A stretch of 64,000 nucleotides of DNA from Rheinheimera sp. Its GTDB lineage: Bacteria > Pseudomonadota > Gammaproteobacteria > Enterobacterales > Alteromonadaceae. Location: NCBI RefSeq assembly GCF_030824435.1, contig NZ_JAVBXS010000032.1, forward strand, positions 1 to 64,000, written 5' to 3'. Made by a program: the position numbers and the translations under genes. Below, piece by piece: positions 38,997 through 48,130 of this stretch (positions are counted from its first letter, which is position 1; each line of letters begins with the position of its first letter). The notes beneath the pieces are model-generated. The model had not been told where the DNA came from and did no database searches. It saw nothing but the letters and a program-made list of their open reading frames with translations.

Positions 38997-39317
38997 GTGC
39001 AGACTCAGGAATTAATCGCTTTTGTTGTTGATAAAATTGACGACATGAAAGCCAAAGATATTGTTCAGCTCGACGTCAAAGGCAAATCAACCGAAACCGA
39101 ATGTATGGTGGTGTGTTCAGGCACCTCAAACCGGCACACCCGCTCAGTGGCTGCTTACCTTATCCAGGAAGCCAAAAAAGCCGGTTTACATATTCTGGGT
39201 GTTGAAGGTGAAAAAAGTGGTGACTGGGTACTGGTTGATTTAGGCGAAGTGGTTGTTCACGTGATGCTTGATGAAAGCCGTGGTTTTTACCAGCTGGAAA
39301 AACTCTGGGCCGCTTAA
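38997..39317 (+). CDS. rsfS: ribosome silencing factor RsfS
   Basis: A 106-residue factor that binds L14 on the 50S subunit and blocks joining with 30S under starvation. The segments [29 protein letters not shown] and VVHVM are diagnostic. The start is GTG 38997, with GGGG about 8 nt upstream. A 60-bp gap to nadD holds TTAAAAT at about 38954-38960, a possible -10 element. rlmH follows after 4 bp. Confidence 0.96.
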   Translation: MQTQELIAFVVDKIDDMKAKDIVQLDVKGKSTETECMVVCSGTSNRHTRSVAAYLIQEAKKAGLHILGVEGEKSGDWVLVDLGEVVVHVMLDESRGFYQLEKLWAA

Positions 39318-39321
39318 ATTC

Positions 39322-39792
39322 ATGAAGTTAATGCTGATTGCAGTTGGGCAAAAAATGCCAGCCTGGGTCACCACCGCCTATGAAGAATATGCCCGCCGTT
39401 TCCCACGGGATTTACCGCTGGAGCTGGTTGAAATTCCGGCCGGTAAACGTGGCAAAAATGCCGATATCAAACGTATTCTGGAGCTTGAAGGTGAAAAAAT
39501 GCTGGCTGCTGTGCCCAAAGGCAGCCGCATTATTACCCTTGAAGTAGAAGGCGGTAACTGGAGCAGCCCACAGCTTGCTCAAAAGCTGGAACAATGGCAA
39601 ATGGATGGCCGGGATGTCTGTTTATTGGTTGGCGGACCCGAAGGTTTAGCGCCTGCCTGTATTGCCGCCAGTGAAGCCAAATGGTCTTTGTCTGCTTTAA
39701 CCATGCCGCACCCGCTGGTGCGGGTGGTCTTGGCAGAAAGCCTGTACCGTGCCTGGAGTATCAGCACTAACCATCCTTATCATCGCGAGTAG
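39322..39792 (+). CDS. rlmH: 23S rRNA (pseudouridine1915-N3)-methyltransferase
   Basis: A 156-residue SPOUT methyltransferase that modifies pseudouridine 1915 in helix 69. The SAM-binding knot is visible as [11 protein letters not shown], with ITLEVEGG and [23 protein letters not shown] 39322 gives the family start [13 protein letters not shown]; the in-frame ATG at 39268 lies inside rsfS. mrdA begins 2 bp after its stop. Confidence 0.97.
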   Translation: MKLMLIAVGQKMPAWVTTAYEEYARRFPRDLPLELVEIPAGKRGKNADIKRILELEGEKMLAAVPKGSRIITLEVEGGNWSSPQLAQKLEQWQMDGRDVCLLVGGPEGLAPACIAASEAKWSLSALTMPHPLVRVVLAESLYRAWSISTNHPYHRE

Positions 39793-39794
39793 TC

Positions 39795-42026
39795 ATGCGC
39801 AAACGCCGTATTGCCATTGCAGACCATGTTGCAGAAGCCCTGCTGTTTAACCGGCGGGTGCTGTTTGCTTTTGTGGTGGTGGTGTTGTTGTTTGGGGTGC
39901 TGCTGCTGAATTTATACCAGTTGCAGGTGGTGAAATACGACGAGTACTCCACCCGTGCTGATGGCAACCGCATCAAGCTGGTCCCGCTATCCCCGAACAG
40001 AGGCATGATCTTCGACCGTAACGGCGTGTTACTGGCAGAAAACAGTCCTGTGCATTCATTAGAGCTGATTCCGGAGCAAGTTGAGGATTTACCGACCACA
40101 GTTGCTGAACTTGCCAAACTTATCTCTATTGACGAAGAGCGACAACAAGCCTTTTATAAAGAAGTAAAACAACAACGTCGTTTTAAAAGTATTGCGCTGA
40201 AAGAGCATCTGAGTGAAAAAGAAGTCGCCATTCTGGCCGTGCATCTGCACCAGTTCAGCGGTGTGACACTCGAAGCCCGCCTCACCCGCAATTATCCTTA
40301 TGGTGACTTGTTTACCCATGCTCTTGGTTATATCGGCAAAATTAACGAAAAAGAATACAAACAACTGGAAGAAAACCAACAAAGTGCCAACTATGCCGCT
40401 AGCCGCGATATCGGCAAAGTCGGCCTGGAAAAGTTCTACGAAACCCAGCTACATGGCACTGTTGGTTATCAGGAAGTGGAAGTGAACAGCCGTGGCAGGG
40501 TGATTCGCACCTTGCGTGAACAACCTGCCATCTCAGGGGATGATTTATATTTGTCGCTGGATTTAGGTTTACAACTCAAAGCTCAGGAAGCTTTGGGTGA
40601 AAACCGGGGTTCAGTGGTGATGCTGGACCCAAGAGATGGTGCTGTGCTGGCTTTTTACAGCAACCCCAGCTACAACCCCAATTTATTTGTGCACGGTATC
40701 AGCGGCAAAAACTACCGCATGTTATTAAATTCGCCGGACAGACCGCTGGTGAACCGTATTACCCAGGGTTTATTCCCACCTGCCTCCACTATTAAACCTT
40801 TGTTAGGTGTAGCAGGCCTTGAAAATGGCACTGTGACTGAACAAACCAGAGTGCCAGACCCTGGTTTTTACCGTTTACCTAAGGTTAGCCGCCCCTGGCG
40901 TGATCATTTAAAGTGGGGCCATGGTTATGTTGATATTTACACCGGCATCATTAAAAGTTGTGACACCTATTTTTACGACCTGGCTTATAAACTGGGTATC
41001 GACAAAATTGCTGACTTTATGACTAAAGCCGGTTTTGGCCGGCCTAGTGGCATTGACGTGCATGAAGAAAACCAAGGCAATATGCCAACGCGCGAATGGA
41101 AAAAAATCAAACACAAACAAAACTGGGGCCCTGGCGACACCATTAATATCGGCATAGGTCAGGGCTATTGGCAGGCAACACCACTGCAAATGGCGCTCAC
41201 CACTGCCACTTTAATTAATACCGGCGCCCGCATTACACCGAGGCTTGCGCGTAATTTTCATAATCAGCAACAAGACCAGAATTTATTAATACCGCTGGAG
41301 CAGACCATCGAAGTGGTCAACCCCAACAATTGGGCTATTTCGCGTGAAGCGATGCGCCGCACTGCCCAGCAGGAAGGCGGCACTGCAAGAGGCGCCTTTT
41401 TAGGCGCCAGCTACAACCCGGCTGGAAAAACCGGCACCCAGCAGGTTATTAACATGGCTGCCGGACGGGAATATAATGCCAAAGCTATTAATGAACGTCA
41501 TCGCGACAACGCCATGTTTATTGGTTATGCCCCGCATGACAAACCGGAAGTTGTGGTGGCTGTTGTGGTCGAAAACGCCGGCGGTGGTGGCAGTAATGCC
41601 GCTCCTGTTGCCCGGCAAATGATGGACCATTATTTTACGCCTCAAGCAGACAAACCCGCTTTACCAACGCTGGCCGAAGTGGCGTTGATGCAGGAACAAA
41701 GGGCAGCCCGGATGTTAGAACGGGAACAAGGTTATGCCGCCGAAAAAGCCGCTGAAGCGCAGCGTAAACTAAAACAACAGCAGGGCCAAACAACACCTGC
41801 AACACCACAGGCGCCAGCCCCATCATCGTTGCCGGCAACTCCGGCAGTGGATCAACAGGTGCAAAACGAGCAGAATGCAGCACAAAACCGGAGTGCTCAA
41901 ACCTCTGGTACAGCAGTAACGCAAAACAACAATGCAGTTGCGGTATCACCAACAACACAGCAACAAAAGCCGGCTGCCGAGTCTGCACCCCAGGCACAAT
42001 CAGAGGAAAACAGCATCGATGAATGA
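39795..42026 (+). CDS. mrdA: penicillin-binding protein 2 (elongasome transpeptidase)
   Basis: The class B PBP that crosslinks peptidoglycan during rod elongation, partnered by RodA. A single N-terminal helix (about residues 22-42) leads to the pedestal domain and the transpeptidase domain. Active-site motifs are visible: PASTIKPL (SxxK), KSCDTYF (SxN-like) and AGKTGTQQ. At 743 residues it is about 110 longer than E. coli PBP2 because of a Gln/Ala/Pro-rich, disordered C-terminal tail (from about residue 625). It overlaps rodA by 8 bp. Confidence 0.96.
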   Translation: MRKRRIAIADHVAEALLFNRRVLFAFVVVVLLFGVLLLNLYQLQVVKYDEYSTRADGNRIKLVPLSPNRGMIFDRNGVLLAENSPVHSLELIPEQVEDLPTTVAELAKLISIDEERQQAFYKEVKQQRRFKSIALKEHLSEKEVAILAVHLHQFSGVTLEARLTRNYPYGDLFTHALGYIGKINEKEYKQLEENQQSANYAASRDIGKVGLEKFYETQLHGTVGYQEVEVNSRGRVIRTLREQPAISGDDLYLSLDLGLQLKAQEALGENRGSVVMLDPRDGAVLAFYSNPSYNPNLFVHGISGKNYRMLLNSPDRPLVNRITQGLFPPASTIKPLLGVAGLENGTVTEQTRVPDPGFYRLPKVSRPWRDHLKWGHGYVDIYTGIIKSCDTYFYDLAYKLGIDKIADFMTKAGFGRPSGIDVHEENQGNMPTREWKKIKHKQNWGPGDTINIGIGQGYWQATPLQMALTTATLINTGARITPRLARNFHNQQQDQNLLIPLEQTIEVVNPNNWAISREAMRRTAQQEGGTARGAFLGASYNPAGKTGTQQVINMAAGREYNAKAINERHRDNAMFIGYAPHDKPEVVVAVVVENAGGGGSNAAPVARQMMDHYFTPQADKPALPTLAEVALMQEQRAARMLEREQGYAAEKAAEAQRKLKQQQGQTTPATPQAPAPSSLPATPAVDQQVQNEQNAAQNRSAQTSGTAVTQNNNAVAVSPTTQQQKPAAESAPQAQSEENSIDE

Positions 42027-43125
42027 GCAGGAACACCAGTCCCGCCTGATGCGCTGGCATGTTGACGGCCCGCTGCTGGCGGCTTTATTACTGCTGATAG
42101 TGGTTGGGTTATTTACCTTGTACAGTGCCGATGGCCATGATTTAGCCAAAGTTGAAGGCCAGGCGCTGAAGGTTGCTTTTGCCATGGGCATTATGTTGGT
42201 TCTGGCGCAAATTAACCCACAAAGTTACCGGCGCTGGTCTTTCCCTCTGTATGTTTGTGGTTTGTTTTTTTTATTAATTGTTGAGTTTTTTGGTTATACC
42301 GCCAAAGGTTCTACCCGCTGGATAGATTTAGGTTTTACCAAGTTTCAGCCCTCAGAAATGATGAAACTGGCAGTGCCTATGGCCGTTGCCTGGTATATGG
42401 CAAAACATGCCATGCCACCGCGCCATCGTGATGTATTTGTCGGTTTTTTAATTTGTGCAGCATCCACCTTATTAATTGCCAAACAACCTGACCTTGGCAC
42501 CTCCATCTTAATTGCCATGTCCGGTGTGTTTGTGTTGTTTTTAAGTGGCATGAGCTGGCGCATTATCGGATTGGTCGGCGCTTTATTGGCGGCCTTCTTA
42601 CCAATTTTGTGGCACTTTTTAATGTACGACTATCAAAAACGCCGGGTGTTAACCTTATTTGATCCTGAGCGTGACCCTTTAGGCGCGGGTTATCAGACCA
42701 TTCAATCGATGATTGCTATCGGCTCTGGCGGTTTTGAGGGCAAAGGCTGGATGCAGGGCACTCAGTCACAACTGGAGTTTTTGCCTGAACGTCATACCGA
42801 TTTTATTTTTGCTGTTTTTGCTGAAGAAATGGGCCTGATGGGCGTTTGTGGTTTGTTATTGTTGTACCTATTTATTATTGGCCGTGGCCTGGTCATTGCA
42901 AGCCGTGCCCAGGATAACTACAGCCGTTTTCTGGCAGGCAGCATTACCCTGACATTTTTTGTGTATGTTTTTGTTAACATCGGCATGGTATCTGGTATCC
43001 TGCCGGTCGTTGGTGTTCCGCTGCCGCTGGTCAGTTTTGGCGGAACTTCTTTCGTGACTTTGCTGGCCGGTTTTGGCATTCTGATGTCGGTCAGCACCCA
43101 CAAACGGATGTTAGCGAAACAATAA
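42019..43125 (+). CDS. rodA: rod-shape peptidoglycan polymerase RodA (SEDS family)
   Basis: A 368-residue SEDS glycosyltransferase with about ten helices. Family segments AKGSTRWIDLG, FQPSEMMKLA, PDLGTS and LPERHTDFIFAV are all present. It polymerises lipid II with PBP2. ATG 42019 overlaps the mrdA stop by 8 bp and starts the protein at MNEQEHQ; an earlier in-frame ATG is embedded in mrdA. Its TAA overlaps the rlpA ATG by one base. Confidence 0.96.
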   Translation: MNEQEHQSRLMRWHVDGPLLAALLLLIVVGLFTLYSADGHDLAKVEGQALKVAFAMGIMLVLAQINPQSYRRWSFPLYVCGLFFLLIVEFFGYTAKGSTRWIDLGFTKFQPSEMMKLAVPMAVAWYMAKHAMPPRHRDVFVGFLICAASTLLIAKQPDLGTSILIAMSGVFVLFLSGMSWRIIGLVGALLAAFLPILWHFLMYDYQKRRVLTLFDPERDPLGAGYQTIQSMIAIGSGGFEGKGWMQGTQSQLEFLPERHTDFIFAVFAEEMGLMGVCGLLLLYLFIIGRGLVIASRAQDNYSRFLAGSITLTFFVYVFVNIGMVSGILPVVGVPLPLVSFGGTSFVTLLAGFGILMSVSTHKRMLAKQ

Positions 43126-44144
43126 TGAAAACTTTTTCCCGTTTTTTGCGGCCTGTGCGCCAGAATTTGTTGTTGTGTTCTTTGTCTGCATTATTGCTTG
43201 CAGCCTGCTCCAGTGCTCCGGAACGCTCCGCTTCAGGCCAAACAACTGCAGGTGGTTATCCGGATCCAAATGCCGGCCGTTATTCCCAATCCAAAGACAG
43301 CATTCCACTTAGGTTGCCGACTGCAGAAGAAATGGTTGACCCCGAGCCTTTGGTAGAACCCTTAAGCCGCGGTGGTAACAAAGCCTACAATATTTATGGT
43401 GTGGATTATTATCCAAAAACCACCATCACCGAACATAGCGAAACCGGCACTGCCTCCTGGTATGGCAGTAAATTTCATGGTCATTTAACCTCAAACGGCG
43501 AAACCTACGATGTGTTTTCGATGACAGCGGCGCATAAAACTCTGCCGTTGCCTTCTTATGTGCGGGTCACCAACCTCGATAATTACCGCAGCGCCATAGT
43601 GCGGGTGAACGACCGAGGCCCATTCCATGATGGCCGTGTGATAGATTTATCTTATTCAGCGGCTTATAAACTGGGCATTTTCCAAACTGGTACCGGCCGG
43701 GTCAAAGTAGAACTGGTGGCCTCCCCTGGCATGGAAAATCAAAACAGTTTTGCCACACCAATAGCACAAGAGCCGATGATCCCTTATGAACCTGTGACGC
43801 CTGTTGATCGCAGTTCGTCGCAAAATACCGTCGATAAACCTGTACGGTTTGAAGAAACAAGGCCTGTTGCCAACAACAATATGGTTAGCACAGCTCAGGC
43901 GGCTGGCCAACATGGCTGTTTTATTCAGTTGATTGCCAGCAGTGACCCGGCAAAAGTGCAACGGCTTGGGAACGAATTACAACAACAATGGTCTGTACCC
44001 ACAACCATTGAAAATGCCAACGGCATTTACAAGTTACTGGCGGGCCCGTTACAGGGTTCAGCTCAGGCAGCCGACTGGCTGGACAAGTTGCGTGCCGGCG
44101 CTTACCCGGACGCTTATGTCACTAATAAAAAATTATGTGGTTAA
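43125..44144 (+). CDS. rlpA: septal ring lytic transglycosylase RlpA (DPBB and SPOR domains)
   Basis: A 339-residue lipoprotein with lipobox LLAACSSAP (Cys near 28). The double-psi beta-barrel (about residues 105-200) has the typical GTASWYGSKFHGHLTSNGE and VRVNDRGPFHDGRVIDLS. The C-terminal SPOR domain (about 255-335) binds denuded glycan at division sites. It is the fifth gene from rsfS in an uninterrupted run; dacA follows after 54 bp. Confidence 0.95.
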   Translation: MKTFSRFLRPVRQNLLLCSLSALLLAACSSAPERSASGQTTAGGYPDPNAGRYSQSKDSIPLRLPTAEEMVDPEPLVEPLSRGGNKAYNIYGVDYYPKTTITEHSETGTASWYGSKFHGHLTSNGETYDVFSMTAAHKTLPLPSYVRVTNLDNYRSAIVRVNDRGPFHDGRVIDLSYSAAYKLGIFQTGTGRVKVELVASPGMENQNSFATPIAQEPMIPYEPVTPVDRSSSQNTVDKPVRFEETRPVANNNMVSTAQAAGQHGCFIQLIASSDPAKVQRLGNELQQQWSVPTTIENANGIYKLLAGPLQGSAQAADWLDKLRAGAYPDAYVTNKKLCG

Positions 44145-44198
44145 CCTTTTAAGATTTGTTAACCGTGCAGTTGCAGTTCACTAATAAGAAAGAGCCTT

Positions 44199-45380
44199 AT
44201 GAATCACCGCCTTAAAAACCAATATCGTCGAATTTTTTTAGCCACCAGTTTTAGCTGCCTTAGTTTTTTTGCTCAAAGCCAGACAGCTGCCGATATGCAG
44301 TTGACGCCACAGGCACCTGAAGTGAATGCCAAAGGTTATATTCTGATTGATTACCACACCGGCAAAGTGCTGGCTGAAGGCAATGCAGACGAATTATTAG
44401 CACCTGCCAGCCTGACCAAAATGATGACCAGTTATGTGGTTGGTACTGAGATTAAAAACGGCAATATTAAGCCTTCTGATCAGGTGACCATCAGCGAAAA
44501 CGCCTGGGCCAAACAATACAGCGATTCGTCAAAAATGTTTATCGAAGTGGGCGCTACTATTTCGGTGGAAGAGCTGAACCGCGGCATTATTATTCAATCC
44601 GGTAACGACGCTTGTGTGGCTTTAGCTGAACACATTGCCGGCACCGAAGGCGCTTTTGCCGAGCTGATGAACGCCCATGCCAAACGTTTGGGCATGGACA
44701 GCACCACTTATGTCAACAGCCATGGTTTACCGGCAGAACAACAACGCACCACGGCACGCGATATGGCCAAACTTTCGGTTGCACTTATTCGTGATGTGCC
44801 GGAAGAATATAAAATTTATTCTGAAAAAGAATATGTGTTTAACGGCATCAAACAATACAACCGCAACGGTTTATTGTGGGATAAAAGCCTGAATGTCGAC
44901 GGTATTAAAACCGGTCACACTTCAGAAGCCGGTTATAGCCTGATTACCTCAGCCACCAAAGATGGCATGCGGTTAATTTCTGTGGTGATGGGCACTGAAA
45001 GCGCCAAAATCCGCGAAGCAGAAAACAAAAAATTACTGACTTATGGTTTTCGTTTTTTCGAAACTTTTTCACCTTACAAAGCAGGTGAAGTTTTTGCTGA
45101 ACAACGTGTTTGGCAAGGTGACAAAGAAAATATCAGTTTAGGTGTAATGAGCGAAACCCCTATTACACTGCAACGTGGTCAGCGTAAACACCTGAAAGCC
45201 GACTTTAAACTGTCACAGCAATTGGTAGCTCCTATCGCCAAAGGTCAGGTGGTCGGTACTGTTTACCTGAAACTGAATGATGCTGACATTGCTGAGTTCC
45301 CGCTGGTGGCGCTGGAAGATATTGCCGAAGGTGGTATTTTCGGCCGTCTGGTCGATTACGTCAAAATGCAGTTACAGTAA
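44199..45380 (+). CDS. dacA: D-alanyl-D-alanine carboxypeptidase (PBP5/6)
   Basis: A periplasmic DD-carboxypeptidase of 393 residues. The signal peptide (about 1-29, ending FAQSQ) is followed by the S11 peptidase domain with PASLTKMM (SxxK), IQSGNDACVAL (SxN) and GIKTGHTSEAG (KTG). A PBP5_C domain (about 285-375) and an amphipathic C-terminal helix (GRLVDYVKMQLQ) anchor it to the membrane. A terminator lies 31 bp after the stop. Confidence 0.96.
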   Translation: MNHRLKNQYRRIFLATSFSCLSFFAQSQTAADMQLTPQAPEVNAKGYILIDYHTGKVLAEGNADELLAPASLTKMMTSYVVGTEIKNGNIKPSDQVTISENAWAKQYSDSSKMFIEVGATISVEELNRGIIIQSGNDACVALAEHIAGTEGAFAELMNAHAKRLGMDSTTYVNSHGLPAEQQRTTARDMAKLSVALIRDVPEEYKIYSEKEYVFNGIKQYNRNGLLWDKSLNVDGIKTGHTSEAGYSLITSATKDGMRLISVVMGTESAKIREAENKKLLTYGFRFFETFSPYKAGEVFAEQRVWQGDKENISLGVMSETPITLQRGQRKHLKADFKLSQQLVAPIAKGQVVGTVYLKLNDADIAEFPLVALEDIAEGGIFGRLVDYVKMQLQ

Positions 45381-45411
45381 CAACCAGCTTTACCACTAAA
45401 AGATGTTGAAG

Positions 45412-45438
45412 AAGTCCCGGCACAGTCCGGGACTTTTT
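45412..45438 (+). terminator. intrinsic terminator after dacA
   Basis: AAGTCCCGG and CCGGGACTT form a perfect 9-bp stem with a 6-nt loop, then TTT. It ends the elongasome operon before ybeD. Confidence 0.9.
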
Positions 45439-45510
45439 GTTAGAATAGCCGCCACTTTGTGCACCCGCACAACCCAGTCAACAGTATCCAATGTGGTAAG
45501 TGAGGATCCG

Positions 45511-45792
45511 ATGGCCGTTGAAGTAAAAGACACCAGATTTGATGAATTTCTTGAATTCCCCTGCGCTTTTAACTTTAAAGTTGTGGGTGTGGCCCATGAT
45601 GATTTAGTGCCTGCGGTGATTGCCACTTTGCAGCGCCATGCAGAAGCCAACGACTATTCGCCCAGCATTAAACCCAGCAGCAAAGGCACTTATCATTCAG
45701 TGACAGTGGTCGTGACTGTCACCAGCAAAGCCCATATTGAGCTGCTTTACACAGAACTGGGTAAACTCGAACTGGTCCGTTATGTTATGTAA
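45511..45792 (+). CDS. ybeD: YbeD/DUF493 family protein
   Basis: A 93-residue ACT-like protein of the DUF493 family, found between dacA and lipB in many gammaproteobacteria. [31 protein letters not shown] and the C-terminal LVRYVM are typical. Its role is unsettled; links to lipoate metabolism rest on gene order. ATG 45511 follows GAGGA closely; an in-frame ATG at 45403 lies upstream of the dacA terminator and is unlikely. Confidence 0.95.
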   Translation: MAVEVKDTRFDEFLEFPCAFNFKVVGVAHDDLVPAVIATLQRHAEANDYSPSIKPSSKGTYHSVTVVVTVTSKAHIELLYTELGKLELVRYVM

Positions 45793-45828
45793 CTTAAGCG
45801 CCGGGCTCGATTTTTCAGCCCTGCCCGT

Positions 45829-45834
45829 TATAAT
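45829..45834 (+). promoter_or_regulatory. candidate -10 element of lipB
   Basis: A perfect TATAAT lies 29 bp before the lipB GTG, in the 71-bp gap after ybeD. No good -35 is visible at the right distance. Confidence 0.4.
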
Positions 45835-45863
45835 GCAGCCATTTTTTAAGCAGGAGCCGCGTA

Positions 45864-46517
45864 GTGCCTGTTGCTGATGCGCTTATCATACGTGACTTAG
45901 GTTTGGTCGATTACACCGACACCTGGCAGCGTATGCAACAATTTACCGATGAACGTGGTGACGACACGCCCGATGAAATCTGGTTGCTGGAACACCCGCC
46001 GGTTTTTACCCAGGGTCAGGCCGGTAAAGCTGAACATCTGCTGATGCCGGGTGATATTCCTGTGGTACAGGTAGACCGCGGCGGTCAGGTGACCTATCAC
46101 GGCCCGGGCCAGCTGGTGGCTTATGTACTGCTGAATATTAAAAGACGCAATATTGGTGTCAGAGCACTGGTCACGCTGATTGAACAGGTGATAGTGCAAA
46201 CACTGGCGCAAAGTGACGTAAAAGCTTATGCCAAAAGTGATGCGCCTGGTGTGTATGTCAATGAGCAAAAAGTGGCGTCTTTAGGTTTAAGAGTGCGTAA
46301 AGGTTGCACTTTTCATGGCCTTGCACTCAATGTTGATATGGATTTATCGCCTTTTGGCCGCATTAACCCTTGTGGTTATGCCGGCATGAAAATGGTGCAA
46401 AGTAAAGATTTAGGCGGCCCTCTGACCATGGCAGCGGCCAAAGCACAAATCAGTTCTCAGTTTGTCAGCCAGCTGGCAGTGACCGAGCTTATAACAAAGA
46501 CAGGGTTTTATGACTAA
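45864..46517 (+). CDS. lipB: octanoyltransferase LipB
   Basis: Transfers octanoyl groups from acyl carrier protein to lipoyl domains of 2-oxoacid dehydrogenases and GcvH. At 217 residues, it shows [12 protein letters not shown], the catalytic Cys in INPCGYAGM (Cys170) and the catalytic Lys in KVASLGLRV (Lys136). The start is GTG 45864 with AGGAG 9 nt upstream. It overlaps lipA by 8 bp. Confidence 0.96.
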   Translation: MPVADALIIRDLGLVDYTDTWQRMQQFTDERGDDTPDEIWLLEHPPVFTQGQAGKAEHLLMPGDIPVVQVDRGGQVTYHGPGQLVAYVLLNIKRRNIGVRALVTLIEQVIVQTLAQSDVKAYAKSDAPGVYVNEQKVASLGLRVRKGCTFHGLALNVDMDLSPFGRINPCGYAGMKMVQSKDLGGPLTMAAAKAQISSQFVSQLAVTELITKTGFYD

Positions 46518-47484
46518 TATGCCAAAAACAGCCCGGATGGAGCCTGGCGTCAAGCTGCGTGATGCCGACAAAATGGCGCTTATTCCGGTGAAAGTGTTGC
46601 CCACAGAACCAGCCGAAATGTTACGCAAACCAGAATGGCTGAAAATCAAACTGCCAAAGAGCTCAGAGCGTATCGACGAAATTAAAGGCGCTTTGCGTAA
46701 ACACGGTTTGCATTCAGTTTGTGAAGAAGCGTCCTGCCCTAACCTGACTGAATGTTTTAACCACGGCACCGCAACTTTTATGATTTTGGGTGCAATTTGT
46801 ACCCGCCGTTGCCCGTTTTGTGATGTGGCGCACGGCCGCCCATTGCCACCCAGCGCTGAAGAGCCGGAAAAACTGGCGTTAACCATTAAAGATATGAAGC
46901 TGAAATATGTGGTGATCACTTCCGTTGACCGCGACGATCTGCGTGACGGTGGTGCTCAGCACTTCGCCGACTGTATCACTGCTATCCGCCGCGAAACACC
47001 AGCTATTAAAATTGAAGTTCTGGTACCGGATTTTCGTGGTCGTATGGATGCAGCGCTGGATATTCTGACGCAAACGCCACCCGATGTGTTTAACCACAAT
47101 CTGGAAACAGCGCCACGTTTATACAAACTGGCGCGGCCTGGTGCAGACTACAAATGGTCACTGGAATTGCTGCGTCGTTATAAAGAAGCGCATCCACAAG
47201 TGTCGACGAAGTCAGGCCTGATGGTTGGTTTAGGTGAAACCACTGAAGAGATTATTGAAGTGATGCGCGACTTGCGGGCTCACAACGTGGATATGCTGAC
47301 TGTTGGCCAGTATTTACAACCAAGCAAACACCATTTACCGGTAAAACGTTATATGTCACCGGCGGAGTTTGATGAAATCAAACGTGTTGGCTACGAGCTT
47401 GGTTTTAAACACGTCGCTTCAGGCCCCTTCGTGCGCTCCAGTTACCACGCCGACCGTCAGGCGGCTGGTGAAGATATCAGCTGA
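46510..47484 (+). CDS. lipA: lipoyl synthase LipA
   Basis: A radical-SAM enzyme that inserts two sulfurs into protein-bound octanoate. At 324 residues, it has the auxiliary-cluster motif [12 protein letters not shown] (about residues 71-82) and the radical-SAM motif CTRRCPFC (about 97-104). The C-terminal [10 protein letters not shown] contains the conserved Arg-Ser-Ser-Tyr. The start overlaps lipB by 8 bp; a second in-frame ATG lies three codons later. Confidence 0.97.
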   Translation: MTNMPKTARMEPGVKLRDADKMALIPVKVLPTEPAEMLRKPEWLKIKLPKSSERIDEIKGALRKHGLHSVCEEASCPNLTECFNHGTATFMILGAICTRRCPFCDVAHGRPLPPSAEEPEKLALTIKDMKLKYVVITSVDRDDLRDGGAQHFADCITAIRRETPAIKIEVLVPDFRGRMDAALDILTQTPPDVFNHNLETAPRLYKLARPGADYKWSLELLRRYKEAHPQVSTKSGLMVGLGETTEEIIEVMRDLRAHNVDMLTVGQYLQPSKHHLPVKRYMSPAEFDEIKRVGYELGFKHVASGPFVRSSYHADRQAAGEDIS

Positions 47485-47494
47485 TATACACTTT

Positions 47495-47524
47495 AAACAG
47501 GCTGCAATTGCAGCCTGTTTTTTT
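47495..47524 (+). terminator. intrinsic terminator after lipA
   Basis: AAACAGGCTGCAA and TTGCAGCCTGTTT form a perfect 26-bp palindrome followed by TTTT, 11 bp after the lipA stop. Confidence 0.92.
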
Positions 47525-47567
47525 AATAAAAAAACGCTATGCTGTAATAACTTACGCAGGAGTCGAT

Positions 47568-47921
47568 ATGGATCACAGACGTTTTAGCCGTATTCTTTTC
47601 AGCAGCAACGCTAAGTTAATTTGCGCTGGCAGAGAATTTGCCACCGAAGTGCTGGATTTGTCATTACGTGGCGCTCTGGTGAAAAAACCAAACGACTGGG
47701 ATCTGGCCGATGGCACTGAATTAATTTTACAATTTCAGCTGAATGATTCAGAACTGGTGCTGGAAATGGAAACCAAAGTTGCCCATAGCCATCAGGAGTC
47801 TTTGGGTCTGCGTTGTGAGCGTATTGATATAGAAAGTGCCAGCCATTTACGCCGTTTGCTTGAACTTAATATTGGTGATGCCGATTTATTAAGTCGTGAA
47901 CTCAGCGAGTTGTCAAACTAA
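47568..47921 (+). CDS. PilZ domain protein (cyclic-di-GMP receptor)
   Basis: A 117-residue stand-alone PilZ domain. The c-di-GMP binding signature is present: RRFSR near residue 4 (RxxxR) and DLSLRGALV near residue 30 (DxSxxG). No output domain is attached, so it would act through a partner. ATG 47568 has CAGGAG 5 nt upstream, and a longer in-frame start would run into the lipA terminator. It is the only obvious c-di-GMP effector here, besides the GGDEF-EAL protein at 7333. Confidence 0.92.
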   Translation: MDHRRFSRILFSSNAKLICAGREFATEVLDLSLRGALVKKPNDWDLADGTELILQFQLNDSELVLEMETKVAHSHQESLGLRCERIDIESASHLRRLLELNIGDADLLSRELSELSN

Positions 47922-48130
47922 GTCCACGACTCTGCAAAGGCCAGCGGCGATGCAGCAATGTCCTCTCTGTTTTAAGCTCACCAACAGCTGAAAAAATCAC
48001 TACCTCAGCATATAAAACCAGCTGCCAAAGCGACAAGTTCGGGCTTGTTGTGAATCGCCTGACAACCCTTTGTTTTTACCGTAGCGAAACAGCACAGAGC
48101 AGATAAGCATAACTGCGAGAGATTTAATGA

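Noticed and set aside
46410-46919. 169-codon minus-strand frame across lipB/lipA
   Set aside because: Shadow of two well-conserved genes; composition typical of antisense frames.
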